A stretch of 64,000 nt of DNA, from contig OX336340.1 of assembly GCA_946902875.1 (NCBI GenBank), positions 11,361,566-11,425,565 of the forward strand. Direction: 5' to 3'. The first letter of the stretch is position 1; every line of letters starts with the position of its first letter. The notes below the pieces were generated by a model, which made no database searches, was not told the DNA's origin, and worked only from the letters and a program-made list of their open reading frames with translations. Origin of the DNA: Nematopogon swammerdamellus (lineage: Eukaryota > Arthropoda > Insecta > Lepidoptera > Adelidae). Made by a program: the position numbers and the translations under genes. Below, in pieces: positions 1-10,451 of this stretch.

Positions 1-377
1 CGTCCTTTTGAAAATCAATGTATATTATGTATACACGATCCTCTGTCGTGTATACATATTTATGTTTTAAGTAACAATAAAATAAATTAAACTAAATTAA
101 TGTTTAGATTAATTCAACTTAGATTATATCAAATCAACAATAATTATTTAAATATTTTACTTACTGTAGCATACCTACTGCAAGTAAAATATGTCGTCCA
201 TCTCAGCCGACTCCGCCACAGTGCCTAATACGCTAGCAGCGTTACCCCTGAAATGGCTGGCCCTATTCACTAAAGGAAGAAAGACTTGGCACGTCGGTCA
301 CCAGAATTATCGATTAGGAGCTTTTTTTAAATTACTACGTGAAAACCACTTTTCATTGTCTCTTCTTTTATTTGCAG
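1..377 (+). other. 5' flank / intron before the first exon
   Basis: AT-rich sequence ending in a pyrimidine-rich tract and the acceptor TTTGCAG at 371-377. An ATG-initiated open frame from 191 runs through this stretch, but in a different frame from the exon that follows, so I do not treat it as coding. No signal-peptide exon for the downstream gene can be identified, and its 5' part probably lies before the window. Confidence 0.5.
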
Positions 378-1182
378 CGCCATCGCCGCTATATACGGTC
401 CCGCCTTCCTCCGTCAAGAATGGATTTGGGATGGCGACCGACGGTACCCAGACAAACATGACCACTACGCACATGGTAAACTCCAAAACTATGAGCATCA
501 CAAAATCAGCTATGACCATCGCCCACGGGACGAGCACTATGATGACGACGATCATGAAATATCCATCGACATTCCGGACAAGGAGCAGCTGCTCCAGATC
601 GCGCATGTCCAGGGCCACGAGCGCTTACCAGATCTCCCGAACATTCATCAAGTTCAAGAGTGGCTGCCGCAAATCAAGAATGGAAAGGAACGTCTGGCAG
701 GAATGGTTAGGAACCAAGTGAGGGGACAAATAGGCAAAGTACGAGAGCAGGTGGACAATTTCAATCTGCAGCGCATCCATGAACTATCGGAACAACCTGC
801 TCCGAGGAGACTTAAGGATCAGATCAAAGAAACGGTCGGGAATCGATTCTATCCTGGTTATGATGGCCCAGTCGTTGTCAACCCAGTAGGTGGTCTTCGT
901 CATGACGAAGGATTGTACCATGACGAAGGATTGCGCCATGATGAAGTTTTGCGCTATGATGAAGGTTTGCGCTATGATGAAGGTTTGCGCCCTGACGGAG
1001 ATATGCATAATGGCGGAAGAATGCACCACGATGGAGGTTGGCACTTAGACAAAGAACACGATAGCCACAAAGAAATCCCTCACGGCTGGGGCAAGGGGTA
1101 CAAGCCGGCGTGGGCTCGCCTACCCGAGGTTTCATTCCAAGGACGTTTTCACGCTATGGGACCTAACAAAGATGACCATTAA
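378..1182 (+). CDS. terminal exon, His/Asp-rich protein of unknown function
   Basis: A long exon opens after the acceptor at 371-377 and stays open for 268 codons to a TAA at 1180. Base 378 completes a codon begun in an upstream exon, so the start is missing. The predicted product is polar and rich in His, Asp, Glu and Arg. It has an acidic DDDDHE stretch near residue 52, a charged, probably helical middle, and from about 897 a run of five to six 6-residue repeats of the type GLRHDE (18-bp tandem repeat), with Tyr replacing His in some copies. The end is Gly/His/Trp-rich. No family is recognised. A secreted or cuticle/chorion-associated role is only a guess from its neighbours. The ATG at 703 lies inside this frame and is not the likely start. 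AATAAA occurs at 1458-1463, but that is rather far downstream. Confidence 0.6.
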
Positions 1183-1999
1183 GTGTAACCATTCTTATTT
1201 CTTCTGATCTTTAATAATAATTGCAAATACATTTTCGTTATGTGCTTTTTTTGTTGATGTATGATGATTTAAATATTAATTATTTATAGATGTATTTAAA
1301 TATTAATTAGGTACTGGACAATAATTAGTTATTAATGCGTGTGTAAATAGGATGTCTTAGCGTGTGGGTCACTAATAACAAATCATTATTGCGGAAATAT
1401 TGTGTAGGTACCAAATTTTTTCAACTCGAAAGAAATATTGTTCAATTAGAATTTTTAAATAAAATTCATATTCGTTTATTATCATGTTTTAATTATACAT
1501 AAATTTATTTTTTACATGTGAAGCAAGGCAGTGCGTTGACGTCCATGTGCCTGATAGATAACAAATAAACAATTGTCTTGCTATTTGATTGCATTTTATT
1601 TGTAGTGACTCTTGTGATTTCTTAATTGTTTACCTATGTGTCTGCTTGTTGGCCTATCTTCCTCCCACTGTCCTAACTAAAATAAAATGAGTCGAGCAGA
1701 AAAATCTGTGATAAATAATATTTTATGTATAAATTGTTTATTTCATTTTTTCATATATTTCTATTAGCTTAAACTTAAGGCACACATAGTATACGGGAAT
1801 GAATATCAAAACTACACGAAAATAAATTAAAAAAATATTTCAAAAAAATTATTTATAAATTCTAAAACCCATTACGAAAAACAAAATGTGATTCTTTGAA
1901 AAGCGTGAAATAGTTTATTGTACAATTAATAATGTCAATAGTAATAAGAATGTTGTATAAATTACTAATGCTACTCTTGAATACGAGTATTACCTTATT
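1183..1999. other. AT-rich intergenic stretch
   Basis: No coding frame or recognisable repeat. It has AATAAA-type motifs at 1458 and near 1565 that could serve the upstream gene. Confidence 0.4.
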
Positions 2000-2345
2000 A
2001 ACCGTTCCGTACCTTAAAAGGAAAAAAACAAACCCTTACAGGATTCCTTTATTGTCAAGACCCTTTTTCTCAGGAACGGGTAGTGGTATGAAGTTGACAT
2101 TATTATCAAATACTTAACGTCTACGGTACCTTGGAGGTGTAAAAATCATTTCAATCAATCAAGCCTCTAAGTCAACGCAATCAAAAGACACCCCTGTGTC
2201 ACACATTTTGATACTCGCAAACTCACTCATCAAAACTACTTCTTGTTGACCTAGAATTATGAAATTTGGAAGAAGCAATGTCTCCCAGCATAATCCGAAA
2301 ATATCCGGATTTCGGTAATATGTAGTATATCACAATTTTTTTACT
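2000..2345 (+). repeat. dispersed repeat family D (truncated)
   Basis: It begins with TTCCGTACCTTAAAAGG and carries the phrases 'ctcgcaaactcactca' and 'gacctagaattatgaaattt'. Related sequence recurs at 15731-15856, 16901-17355 and, in short form, near 25996. It is non-coding. It looks like the untranslated tail of a lepidopteran retroelement, but the class was not determined. Confidence 0.55.
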
Positions 2346-2363
2346 ATATTCGACCTACCACGG

Positions 2364-2614
2364 ATGCGCACCAACCGGTTCTGTAGATCTTTTATTCACA
2401 GAACCGGGAAAATGTGGAACGCACTCCCTGCCCATCTATTTCCTCCCAAGTACAACCTGGGGTTCTTCAAAAGGGGCGTGAAAAGGCTCCTGTCAGGCCG
2501 GCATGGCATTCGCAATCCCCGTGCATCACAGAATGTCCATGGGCATCGTTAGACACCTACTTGTAGGTGAAACGATGCCACATGTCGCGCTATCAATAAA
2601 AAAAAAAAAAAAAA
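2364..2614 (+). mobile_element. non-LTR retrotransposon (LINE) 3' end
   Basis: The open frame 2364-2552 encodes the characteristic C-terminal tail of LINE ORF2 proteins: a block with RTGKMWNALPAHLFP, then a FKRGVKRLL-like helix. It is followed by a short hairpin (CACCTACTTGTAGGTG) and a 17-nt A run at 2598-2614. This is the usual product of 5'-truncated target-primed reverse transcription. A second piece of the same tail is at about 4797-4860. The reverse-transcriptase core is absent, so it is not functional. Confidence 0.7.
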
Positions 2615-2689
2615 CTATATTGTAAAAACTACATACATACAAGCGTCAAACTTAGTGTAATTGTAGTGCAAACTCAAATGGATGTAGAA

Positions 2690-3470
2690 GTAGTGCAAAC
2701 AAAATAAAAACCGGCCGGTACGGAACCCGACACGCGAGTCCGACTCGCACTTGGCCGATTTTTGTAACTATCTGGTGTCGTTTTCTTTCTTGAATTACCC
2801 TATAACCCCTCACACAACTCGAAATTTAAGACGCATAACGCATTCCACGCCAAAAAGTTAGTAATTTAAACATTCAAGAAAGAAAACAGAATGTTTTTAT
2901 AATTGCCTAAAAATTTCAGAAATTTTATTAAACTCACCAAGTATCACTGTTACTAAGAAATTACGAAAAGGATTAAGGTTACTGAAAAAAAACTAGACAT
3001 AAAATATTTATATCAGTAACGCCTAATAAATGGTTGTATTTAATAAATATATGAGAACTGAATTATTGCTCGCGTCTGCCCGTAGGCGTGTCTCGTACAC
3101 CCAACCAAAAACCCTGGATTATCTGGACACCACAGGATTATCTGTAGATTATTATAGCGTAATGCTGTGGCAATGAATAAGATCATAATATAGCGACAAG
3201 GATTTAAGAAAGAAATGCTACGATGGTTGTATTGTATCTGACGAACAAAAGATGCAGCGAAAGTGACCTAAACAGAGGGTCGAAAGTCGAAGTGGTTTTA
3301 GGGCCAGACTTCAAAAACGTGCTATCCGTCATATACGTAGCTGCAGCCTAGGGATTCATGTCGTGATGTCTTCAAGGACCTAATCATAATTATATTATAT
3401 AGTCCATATATTTATCAGAATTTAATATATGCAAAAAAAATATACTACACAGTGCACACTCCGCTGAATG
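2690..3470. other. intergenic, one dispersed motif
   Basis: Contains the motif GTACGGAACCC...CGACTCGCACTTGGCCGA (2717-2760), which recurs at 17720-17765 and in reverse at about 6058-6080. The rest is AT-rich with no gene seen. Confidence 0.4.
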
Positions 3471-3479
3471 TCACACAAT

Positions 3480-4021
3480 CATAATACTAGACATCGTGAG
3501 AACATCCAAAACATTCAGCATAGACTTACGAAGGTTTCTAAAATGTTGACTGTAAGAGTATAAAATTTTATAATAAATTACCACTGGCAATTCGTGATCT
3601 CAATGATTTCGAATTCGAGGGCAAAGTGAAAAAATTGCTAGTAGAAAAAAGTTACTATAAACTGACGGACACCAACTGTGATACATTTTTCTAGTCTTTT
3701 CTAGTCATTTACAGTTTACTATAATTTTATTTGAATTTTTTATATTCTTGTAATTTATGTTAATGTGACTGAAATAACTTAAGTAGGTACTTTAATTCTC
3801 GAATTTTTTTGGCAATTCTAATTTGTTTCGTATATTCTTTTGACAATGAGTTATTTTTAATTTTTTCTTGAAATTTTTTTATATATACGTAGCGTTATAT
3901 TTTTTTAAGTTGTGTATAAAATTTTTGACGATGGCCTATTTTTTGCTTAAAACTTAATGACGACCCTAAGTGTATTTGTTTACGTAGAGATGAAGAAGGA
4001 AATAAATAAATAAATAAATAT
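3480..4021 (+). mobile_element. LINE 3' end with AAAT-repeat tail
   Basis: In the frame starting near 3568 the sequence reads FYNKLPLAIRDLNDFEFEGK, continuing to a KKLLVEK-SYYKL block. This is the typical extreme C-terminus of LINE ORF2 (YNKLP...IR...F...VK..L..K..Y). An A/T-rich 3' UTR and a tail of AAATA repeats (about 3999-4021) follow. It is interrupted by a stop just upstream and strongly 5'-truncated. Confidence 0.6.
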
Positions 4022-4345
4022 CAAGGTCCGAGGTTCGAATTTGGCCGATGCTCGCCAATTAGTTTTTCCTATTGAAAATATAAGTGCATACCTATCCCTG
4101 CTGTTTCACCGTTCGGAATCGGTGTAAAACTGTAGGGTCCTTCCCTTGCCACTTACTCGGTGGTACGCTCAAATTGCAACCGACCAGGTTGGTACCACCG
4201 TACTGGACGATAGATGACCGCTTAGCAGTCTAGGCTGTGTTCTCTTCTAGTCCAGTATAGCCAACAATCCAAATGTTAGTTCTCGGAGGTGATACTGGGT
4301 GTGCTTTTGACTCGGCCACCCATATTGGATTTCATAAAAGAATAC
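4022..4345 (+). mobile_element. SINE family A, lacking 5' end
   Basis: Starts at a tRNA-type B box (GAGGTTCGAATTT) directly after the LINE tail. It continues with the family body: GTAAAACTGTAGG at 4122, GGTTGGTACCACCG at 4188, TCCAGTATAGCCA at 4250, then a cggaggtgata...cgg end. The complete reference copy in this window is 49130-49515. It is pol III-derived and non-coding. Confidence 0.7.
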
Positions 4346-4649
4346 GCATTTAAAGAAGTAATTATAAAACAGATTATGCATAGGCATATTAAATTATTAG
4401 GCATTAGGCATATTAAGAACATCATGAGTGCGCGCAACAACAAAACATCAACGTTATAAATTGTGTCAGAAGAACCATGGCAGGTTGAGTTTATTAACTT
4501 CTTCCTACAGCTTCCTACCCATTGGGAGATAGGTGTGTCGTTCGTTATGTATTTATATGCACTTTTATATATTTTATGCACGTTATATATTTGTATGCAC
4601 TTTTTATTGTAATAAAAAATGACGACCAAGCGTACAAACGAGATAGCCA

Positions 4650-4865
4650 GCCGCAGTAGCTCGGTGGCGTAATGGATCGACGTGCGATCGTGATCGTGAA
4701 CATTAAGCACACCCGGGCGGGGTCACAAATTGGGTTACCGTTCGAGCGTTGAGGCTTACCGCGGGTCGAATTCGACGTACCTAAGACTGTAGATTCAAGA
4801 GAGGCGTGAATAGGCACATGTCAGGCCGGCATTGCATTCGCCACGTCCTGTCGCCAGCTTTCTAT
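4650..4865 (+). mobile_element. SINE family B head joined to a LINE tail
   Basis: 4653-4795 carries the family B head: an A-box-like TAGCTCGGTGG, a decayed 5S-rRNA-like segment, then a decayed second box. At 4797 it switches abruptly to sequence matching the LINE tail of 2475-2560 (GGCGTGAATAGGCACATGTC). The junction may reflect template switching or nested insertion with deletion. Confidence 0.5.
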
Positions 4866-4969
4866 AAATATAAATAATATAGTACCTATTTCCCCAAGGC
4901 CTTACTTATGAGCTGATATCACGGGTGTAGTAGGTGAAGGAACAATGCCAATTATTATTAGTTTCCATA

Positions 4970-5400
4970 AAGAAGCGGTGAAGTGCGAATCAAACTCGCA
5001 TGGAGAGTGTTCCGTACCATTTCGTTTTCCGTGAGAACTTTTGGATTTTCGTTTAGATTTTCCTATAAACTCTAAGACAGTCCCTATATCCCTATTTTTT
5101 TTTTCAAAATTTTACGTTCAGTATTTTCGAAGATAAGCGGGGGGATGCTCGATTTACGTATATTTTCTTTAATATCTTTTAAAGTATGCTTTTTAAAATT
5201 ATAAAAGAAATCATATTTTTATTCATTTTAACGAGCCCTTTCCATAAATAAATTTGTAAAAATTGTTTATTTTACTTTCAAATTTTTTTTCGTCCAGTAG
5301 ATTCGGAGAAATAATCTGTGACGACGGACAGACAAACACGAGAGTGATTTTATAAGGATTCCGTTTTTTCCTTTTTTGAGGTACGTAACCCTAAATAGAG
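4970..5400 (+). repeat. dispersed repeat family E
   Basis: Ends with 'cacgagagtgattttataag', 'ccgttttttcc' and 'gtacgtaaccctaaa', matching 34545-34635. It is non-coding; the element class was not determined. Confidence 0.5.
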
Positions 5401-5712
5401 TTAAGTTCACTAACCTAGCCCGTTGTCAGCCTTGACATGTCGTCATCTGCAGTTCATTATTTGAATAATAAATATTTCAAATCAACGGGTTACTAAGTAA
5501 ACTAAACGATGCACGTTATATCAGTTAGTGAAGCGTGACTGCACATCAACACAGTCCTTCAGCAAACCAAGCAACAGTCGCGGAAAAAATACTGATTTCA
5601 CACATCATTATCTTTGTTTGCGTTTTGGTTAAATTGGTTGATCGCGTGCTACTTCTGTGTATCCCAGTACCTACCCGCTGAAAAATATCGAGGCATTAAC
5701 TTACTGAACTTG

Positions 5713-5748
5713 TATAAAACGTATGATTTTCGTCAGATAAGATACAGT
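5713..5748 (+). promoter_or_regulatory. TATA box and initiator of the Gly/Trp-rich gene
   Basis: TATAAAA at 5713-5719 lies about 33 bp before an arthropod-type initiator (ACAGTC, A at 5746). This predicts a 5' leader of about 44 nt before the ATG at 5790. Spacing and motifs fit a standard insect cuticle-gene promoter. Confidence 0.6.
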
Positions 5749-5789
5749 CCAATCACTGAAAGCAAAGTAGTCAGCGGCACTACAGTACA

Positions 5790-7535
5790 ATGTGGCTTAA
5801 GGTGAGTTGCCAAATTCAGTTTCCTAATATTTCATCTTAATATCTTTATCTTTTTATTATCATGGTGTAATATATTAAAAAATTGAAAATACCTTAAAAT
5901 TAAACCTAAAATAAAAAAATAAGTACGCTGTTTTTAGTGAAAAAATTTCAGAACTTTCTAAAGTTGTATTGTAAGGTTATGTGCCGACAAGTTTATTGAA
6001 ATAATTTTAATTCTATAGAGTTGTACCTCACAATAAAAAAATAAAACAAGATAGAAAGTCGGCCAAGTGCGTGTCGGACCACGCACAGCACAGTGAATAG
6101 TTCCGTAGCCGGGAATAACGTTCACGGGTAAAAATACAAAGTCATAATAAATTACGTTCTAAAAACCGAAACACCAAGAAGCCGCCAGAATAAAATTTTT
6201 CACCATTGAGTTTTTTTTTTTTGCGATTGTCTTTTTAAGACATTTTTACCAGTAGTGTCAAATAGATTCATGGTAATATGCGGTAAATTATTGAAAAAAA
6301 AATTCTGATTGAACCCATTTCTATGTTTTTCACCTACTTTCCAGCAAGACAGCATTTTGCGTCTCTCGCGAAAAAAAAACACCATCTGCACTCGCAAAAC
6401 TATTTTTTTTTTTATTTTATTCAACATCTTAAATTTGAATTTTACAACTTGCCGGTTATTTTGCAACGTGACAGTAACACTGAAAACATACTTTTTACGA
6501 CTTTAGGAGCGCATATCTCACCAAATATTGACTTAAACCAAAAAGTAATTTTGAATTAAGACCTATCCAACCCCACATGGAAGAAAATTGGAGAGGCGCT
6601 TACACGCTGACTGACTGAATGACAACCTGACATGACAACCCCACATGCGTATATGCATTGATTTTTTTTTTATCCCTCAATTACATTATTGTATTGTGTG
6701 CCACCCCATTTGTGCGCAATTCTTAATTTCACCGTACCACTATATAGCGTTTCATACACCTTCCTTTCAAATTTCATCTATATAGTGACAATGGTATTCG
6801 ATTAAAATTGCTGTGACATACGGACGGACGGACAGACGGAAGTACGAAATTATAAGGGTTCAGTATTTGCCATTTGGCTACGGAAGCCTAAAAACAAAAA
6901 TCTAAAGAAGTATGTATATGTTGTGCTTTCAGTTCGCGACTCTATGTCTGGCGTTCCTGGGAACGCATGCCGGGGACGACGTGGTTCCTGTAGCGGCATC
7001 CACTCAGAACCGTATCGACGGCTATGGCGGCGGTTGGGGGAAGCAAGGATACGGCGGGGTAGTGGCCTACGCCCCTCACTATAAGAGTTGGAACTCTGGC
7101 TGGGACGACGACTGGAAGCTCGCAGGCGGATGGCGCGGTGGCGCCTGGAACCCATCCTGGAACGTAGGACTATGGGGCAACGGACTCTGGAACAATGGAT
7201 GGCAAGGCTGGAACGGTTACGCTAGAAACAATCCGTGGGGCAACAAGGGTTGGGGCGGACAAGGCTGGGGCGGTTGGAACAACGCCGGGTGGAATAAAGG
7301 TTGGGGCGGACATGGCTGGGGCGGTTGGAACAACGCCGGGTGGAATAAAGGTTGGGGCGGACAAGGCTGGGACAATGCTGGATGGAACAAAGGTTGGGGC
7401 GGACATGGATTGGGCTGGAACAATGCCGGATGGAACAATGGTTGGGGCGCCCACGGATCAGGCTGGAATAAGGGTTGGGGCGGACAGGGCTGGAACAAAG
7501 GACACGGCGGATACGGCTGGGACGTAAGACACTAA
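5790..7535 (+). CDS. Gly/Trp-rich secreted cuticle-type protein
   Basis: Join 5790-5801 and 6933-7535, 204 residues. Exon 1 codes only MWLK and ends at a strong donor (AAG|GTGAGT). Exon 2 follows the acceptor TTTCAG at 6932. Together they give a good signal peptide (MWLKFATLCLAFLGTHA, cleavage before GDDVV). The mature chain is dominated by Gly, Trp and Asn, with repeats of the kind GWNKGWGGQGW and GGWNNAGW. About 31 tryptophans occur in roughly 187 residues. No chitin-binding RR domain is present. It resembles the loose class of glycine-rich insect cuticle proteins, but Trp at this level is unusual even there. The ATG at 6912 lies inside the intron. It is probably a structural matrix protein co-secreted with the RR-2 proteins nearby; function is inferred from composition and context. 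Confidence 0.75.
5802..6932 (+). other. intron of the Gly/Trp-rich gene
   Basis: Phase-0 intron of 1131 bp (GTGAGT...TTTCAG). It holds transposon debris: the reverse of the 'gtccgactcgcac' motif at about 6058-6110, T/A-rich tracts at 6205-6480, and a short piece near 6580-6622 resembling an RTE-type LINE end. No other gene is seen. Confidence 0.55.
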
Positions 7536-8740
7536 AGCAGGTTATTTGCTTGGGAACTAAGGCATCATACGACCAAACGGCGCTTTCTGCTTTTTATTAA
7601 ATTGGTGATGGACTAGTAACCGCAAGTTTTTGTTATTCTTCTTAGCCTGTGATTAGTATTTTTACACCTTCCTCACCTTCCTCTTCAACCTAATCCCTTT
7701 TCGCGTCTCGTTTTATCTCAATTTCTATTCCTAACTAGTAACTTTTATGGTTAACTTATTCAGTGTTCAGTTTCAGTTAAAGTATCTATTTATATTATTG
7801 GTGATTATTCATACCAGTATGAACTATTGTGAGAAGTCTTGCATTTTTTTTTTTATCATTTTAAAATATTTTTATCTCTATAATTATAATGTACCCATAG
7901 ACCAATTTCTCTATGGGTGTACCCATAGGCGTACCTACCTAATACTTATGTAATTTTATAAATATGCATAGTAACAGCAGATAGAAGTAGAAGGAGCAGA
8001 AGTGTTCTTACGAATACTTGAAGTCCAAGCTCTGGTACGAAATGTTGCGAGGATTTTATTATAAATTACAAAACATGAGATGTATGTTGGAGACCTGCTC
8101 TTTGCCATGTATGAGTTCCAGTGGCTTTTCCAGCATCGTTCACGCACACACACAAATTTGTATGGCCAAATTTAGTTTCACACGTACCTACGCTAGGGGC
8201 GCTGCACATTTTTTCATACAAATTAACGTGAGCGATGATCGAAGTGAATGTTATCTATAGGCTGTACTTACTAAGTACTTACTTAATGAAAATTAAAACA
8301 GGAGTGGTCAAGCGGTCTAAGCGTACTCGTATGTCTGGCAAATAGATGAAAATTTGCAAAGAAATCAGCGTTGAAAAGTAAGCTCATAATTATATGATAT
8401 AGTATTGTGAAACAAGTTAAGCTCTAGTTAATTCCTGAAATACCACACCTATTCGATATTCTGCTCTTGTTCTGCTATCTTTCTAGAAGAGACCGGTAAG
8501 TTTGTTGTTTTACCATTAGATAGAAATCGTTAAGGATTGTTGTATGGATTATGAGTGTGGAAAAGATGTCAAAGGTGTCCGAACAGTGGCACGTGAAGAG
8601 CCGTAGTCTCTGCCTAGCCCATTGGAAAATAGGCGTGTCGTAATATAAGTTGTTATTTTATCAGAAATCAAATTAAATCAAAAAACGTTTATTGCACATA
8701 TTGTTGTACAGAAGGTAATGTCTATGGCATTTTCCATCAG
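7536..8740. other. spacer between two cuticle genes
   Basis: No convincing exon. An open frame at 7747 begins with a hydrophobic stretch (KYLFILLVII) and has a possible phase-0 donor (TTG|GTGATT) near 7799. It could be a leader exon for the next gene, but cleavage and context are poor. A tRNA-A-box-like TGGTCAAGCGG at about 8307 and the phrase 'cccattggaaaataggcgtgtcg' at 8619-8641 (related to 4518-4543) mark old SINE debris. A LINE-type 'tttattgcaca' motif lies at about 8690. Confidence 0.4.
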
Positions 8741-9229
8741 AACCATAAATGGTCATATCCGGCGTACAAGTTTTCGTATGGCGTGGCATCGCCCTTGACG
8801 GGAGACTACAAGTCACAGCATGAGGTGCGGGACGGGGCCGTGGTGAAGGGCGGCTACTCTCTTTTAGAACCTCACGGAGGAGTCAGGGCTGTCAACTATG
8901 TAGCCGACGGGCACAATGGGTAAGGCCTTGATTTTTTTTCCTTAATCTGTTGGTCTCCTGATGACCCCTTTACACTGTTTCCTGGCGTTTCTAGGTCACA
9001 TGTCAATAGTTACCGAGTGCTATTCATTGGTTCATGTTTACGTTAATTTTAGATGCATCGATGCTCTCTTGATATCAACTTTATGAGAGTTCTCCCGATA
9101 ATTCTGTCATTTCGCATATATTTATGTCTACAACTTACTGATGTGCTCAGGTTCAATGCGCAAGTGTCGCAGACAACACTGCATCACGAGGGATCCAACA
9201 ATGACTCCTACAACAACTACTACGGTTGA
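8741..9229 (+). CDS. RR-2 cuticular protein (two 3' exons)
   Basis: Join 8741-8919 and 9151-9229. The first exon follows CATCAG and encodes the extended Rebers-Riddiford RR-2 chitin-binding domain. It reads [20 protein letters not shown], then [19 protein letters not shown], then a [10 protein letters not shown] block, ending at GG|GTAAGG. The second exon restores Gly-Phe-Asn-Ala and adds a short polar tail ([11 protein letters not shown]) before TGA at 9227. RR-2 domains bind chitin fibres and are typical of hard cuticle. The signal-peptide exon was not found; frame analysis requires it to end in phase 0. An Ala replaces the usual Asp in the RDGDVV core. The gene is convergent with the RR-2 gene at 10452-13692. 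Confidence 0.8.
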
Positions 9230-9483
9230 AGCCGACACCCAACCTCATCCACATGTTATGACACTTACGAACAAAACCTAACCTACTAACTATACCTACA
9301 CACAATTATGCAGCTGATATGATACTAATTTAAAAAAAACCTCCTATTGCTTTATTACCGAAATAACTTGAAACTGAAAGAGTTTAGAAAGTATTATAAT
9401 AACCTGTAATAGATTATACATATTGTACAATGCTTATTATTCATTGAGATGTTTATTATTATTTATTATTCATATTTCAATTT

Positions 9484-9955
9484 TTAACCCCCGACGAAAA
9501 AAACGGAGGGGTGTTATAAGTTTGACGAGTGTGTGTGTGTGTCTGTCTGTGGCATCGTAGCTCCCAAACGGATGGTTCGATTTGGATGCGGTTTTTTTTA
9601 TTAGGAAGCTTGTTTAATCAGAATGGTTCTTAGCTATGTTTGTAATCAAGTAATCAAGTAATTAAGTAATAAAAAAAATAATTATCTTAAAAAGTGGACC
9701 GATTTTCGTACGGTTTTTTTTAAAGCTTGAAATAAAAGTTAAATTACAAATTAAAAAAACCGCCGATCCTTAAAAAGTCGAAAATAATTTCCGTTTACTT
9801 ACTTAAAGGAGTTGGGGGACCGCTAAGTAAATAAAATATAAAAACTCAGAGCTGCGCGGGAATTTACTTAGCGGGCTCCCGACTCCTTTAAGTATGTAAA
9901 CGGAAATTATTTTCGACTTTTTAAGGGTCGGGGGTTTTTTAAATTTGTAATATAA
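9484..9955. repeat. fold-back element F (copy 1)
   Basis: Starts with AACCCCCGACGAAAAAAACG and GTGTGTG, then 'gtggcatcgtagctcccaaacgg'. It ends in a near-perfect hairpin: CTTAAAAAGTCGAAAATAAT at 9770 is mirrored by its reverse complement at about 9905-9928, around a loop containing GCTAAGTAAAT. Two further copies lie at 31227-31637 and (reversed) 31797-32280. It is non-coding and non-autonomous. Superfamily not determined. Confidence 0.7.
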
Positions 9956-9984
9956 ATATTTAGAAAACTTTTAACTTTCACTTG

Positions 9985-10195
9985 TCCCTTACTAGGTGGT
10001 AGGCTCAAATTAGCCGACCGGGTTGGTAATCACTACTACTGGACATAAGATGGCCGCATAGCCGGCTCGACTGTGTTCTCCTCTAGTCCAGTATAGCCAG
10101 CAATCCAAAGTCTCCGATATGGCACCTACCTTCTCGGAAGTGATATTGGCTGGTCGGAGCATGTGCTTTGGCCCCTCTGCGACTCAAAACAAATG
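9985..10195 (+). mobile_element. SINE family A, 3' part
   Basis: Body and 3' end only: TCCCTTACTAGGTGGTAGGC, CCAGTATAGCCAGCAATCC at 10087, GGAGCATGTGCTTTGGCCCC at 10155. It matches 49285-49500. Confidence 0.75.
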
Positions 10196-10451
10196 GATTA
10201 TAAAAAAATAAAAAAACAGCTCATGTGCATCGCCAATGGCGATAGCAAAAGGTCGATAAACGAAAATTCCCTTATTACTTCCGTGTCAGTTTATTGTGTC
10301 AATCGAATACAAAACACATTCAATATGCAGCATTATGGAGGTATGTCATCCTAAAATAAAACTATTAGTAACAATCAATACTGGTAACTTTACAATGTAA
10401 ATATCCGGTGGGTTGCAAGAAATCATTTCCACAAGCGATTCGTTTCTGTAA

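Noticed and set aside
191..721. 176-codon plus-strand frame starting at ATG 191
   Set aside because: It is out of frame with the long exon 378-1182, whose acidic/His-rich reading with an acceptor and in-frame repeats is far more protein-like. The 191 frame crosses the acceptor without a splice.
7170..7527. Long Pro-rich or Gly-rich frames on both strands
   Set aside because: These are alternative-frame readings of the GW repeat of the Gly/Trp-rich gene; repeats keep several frames open.
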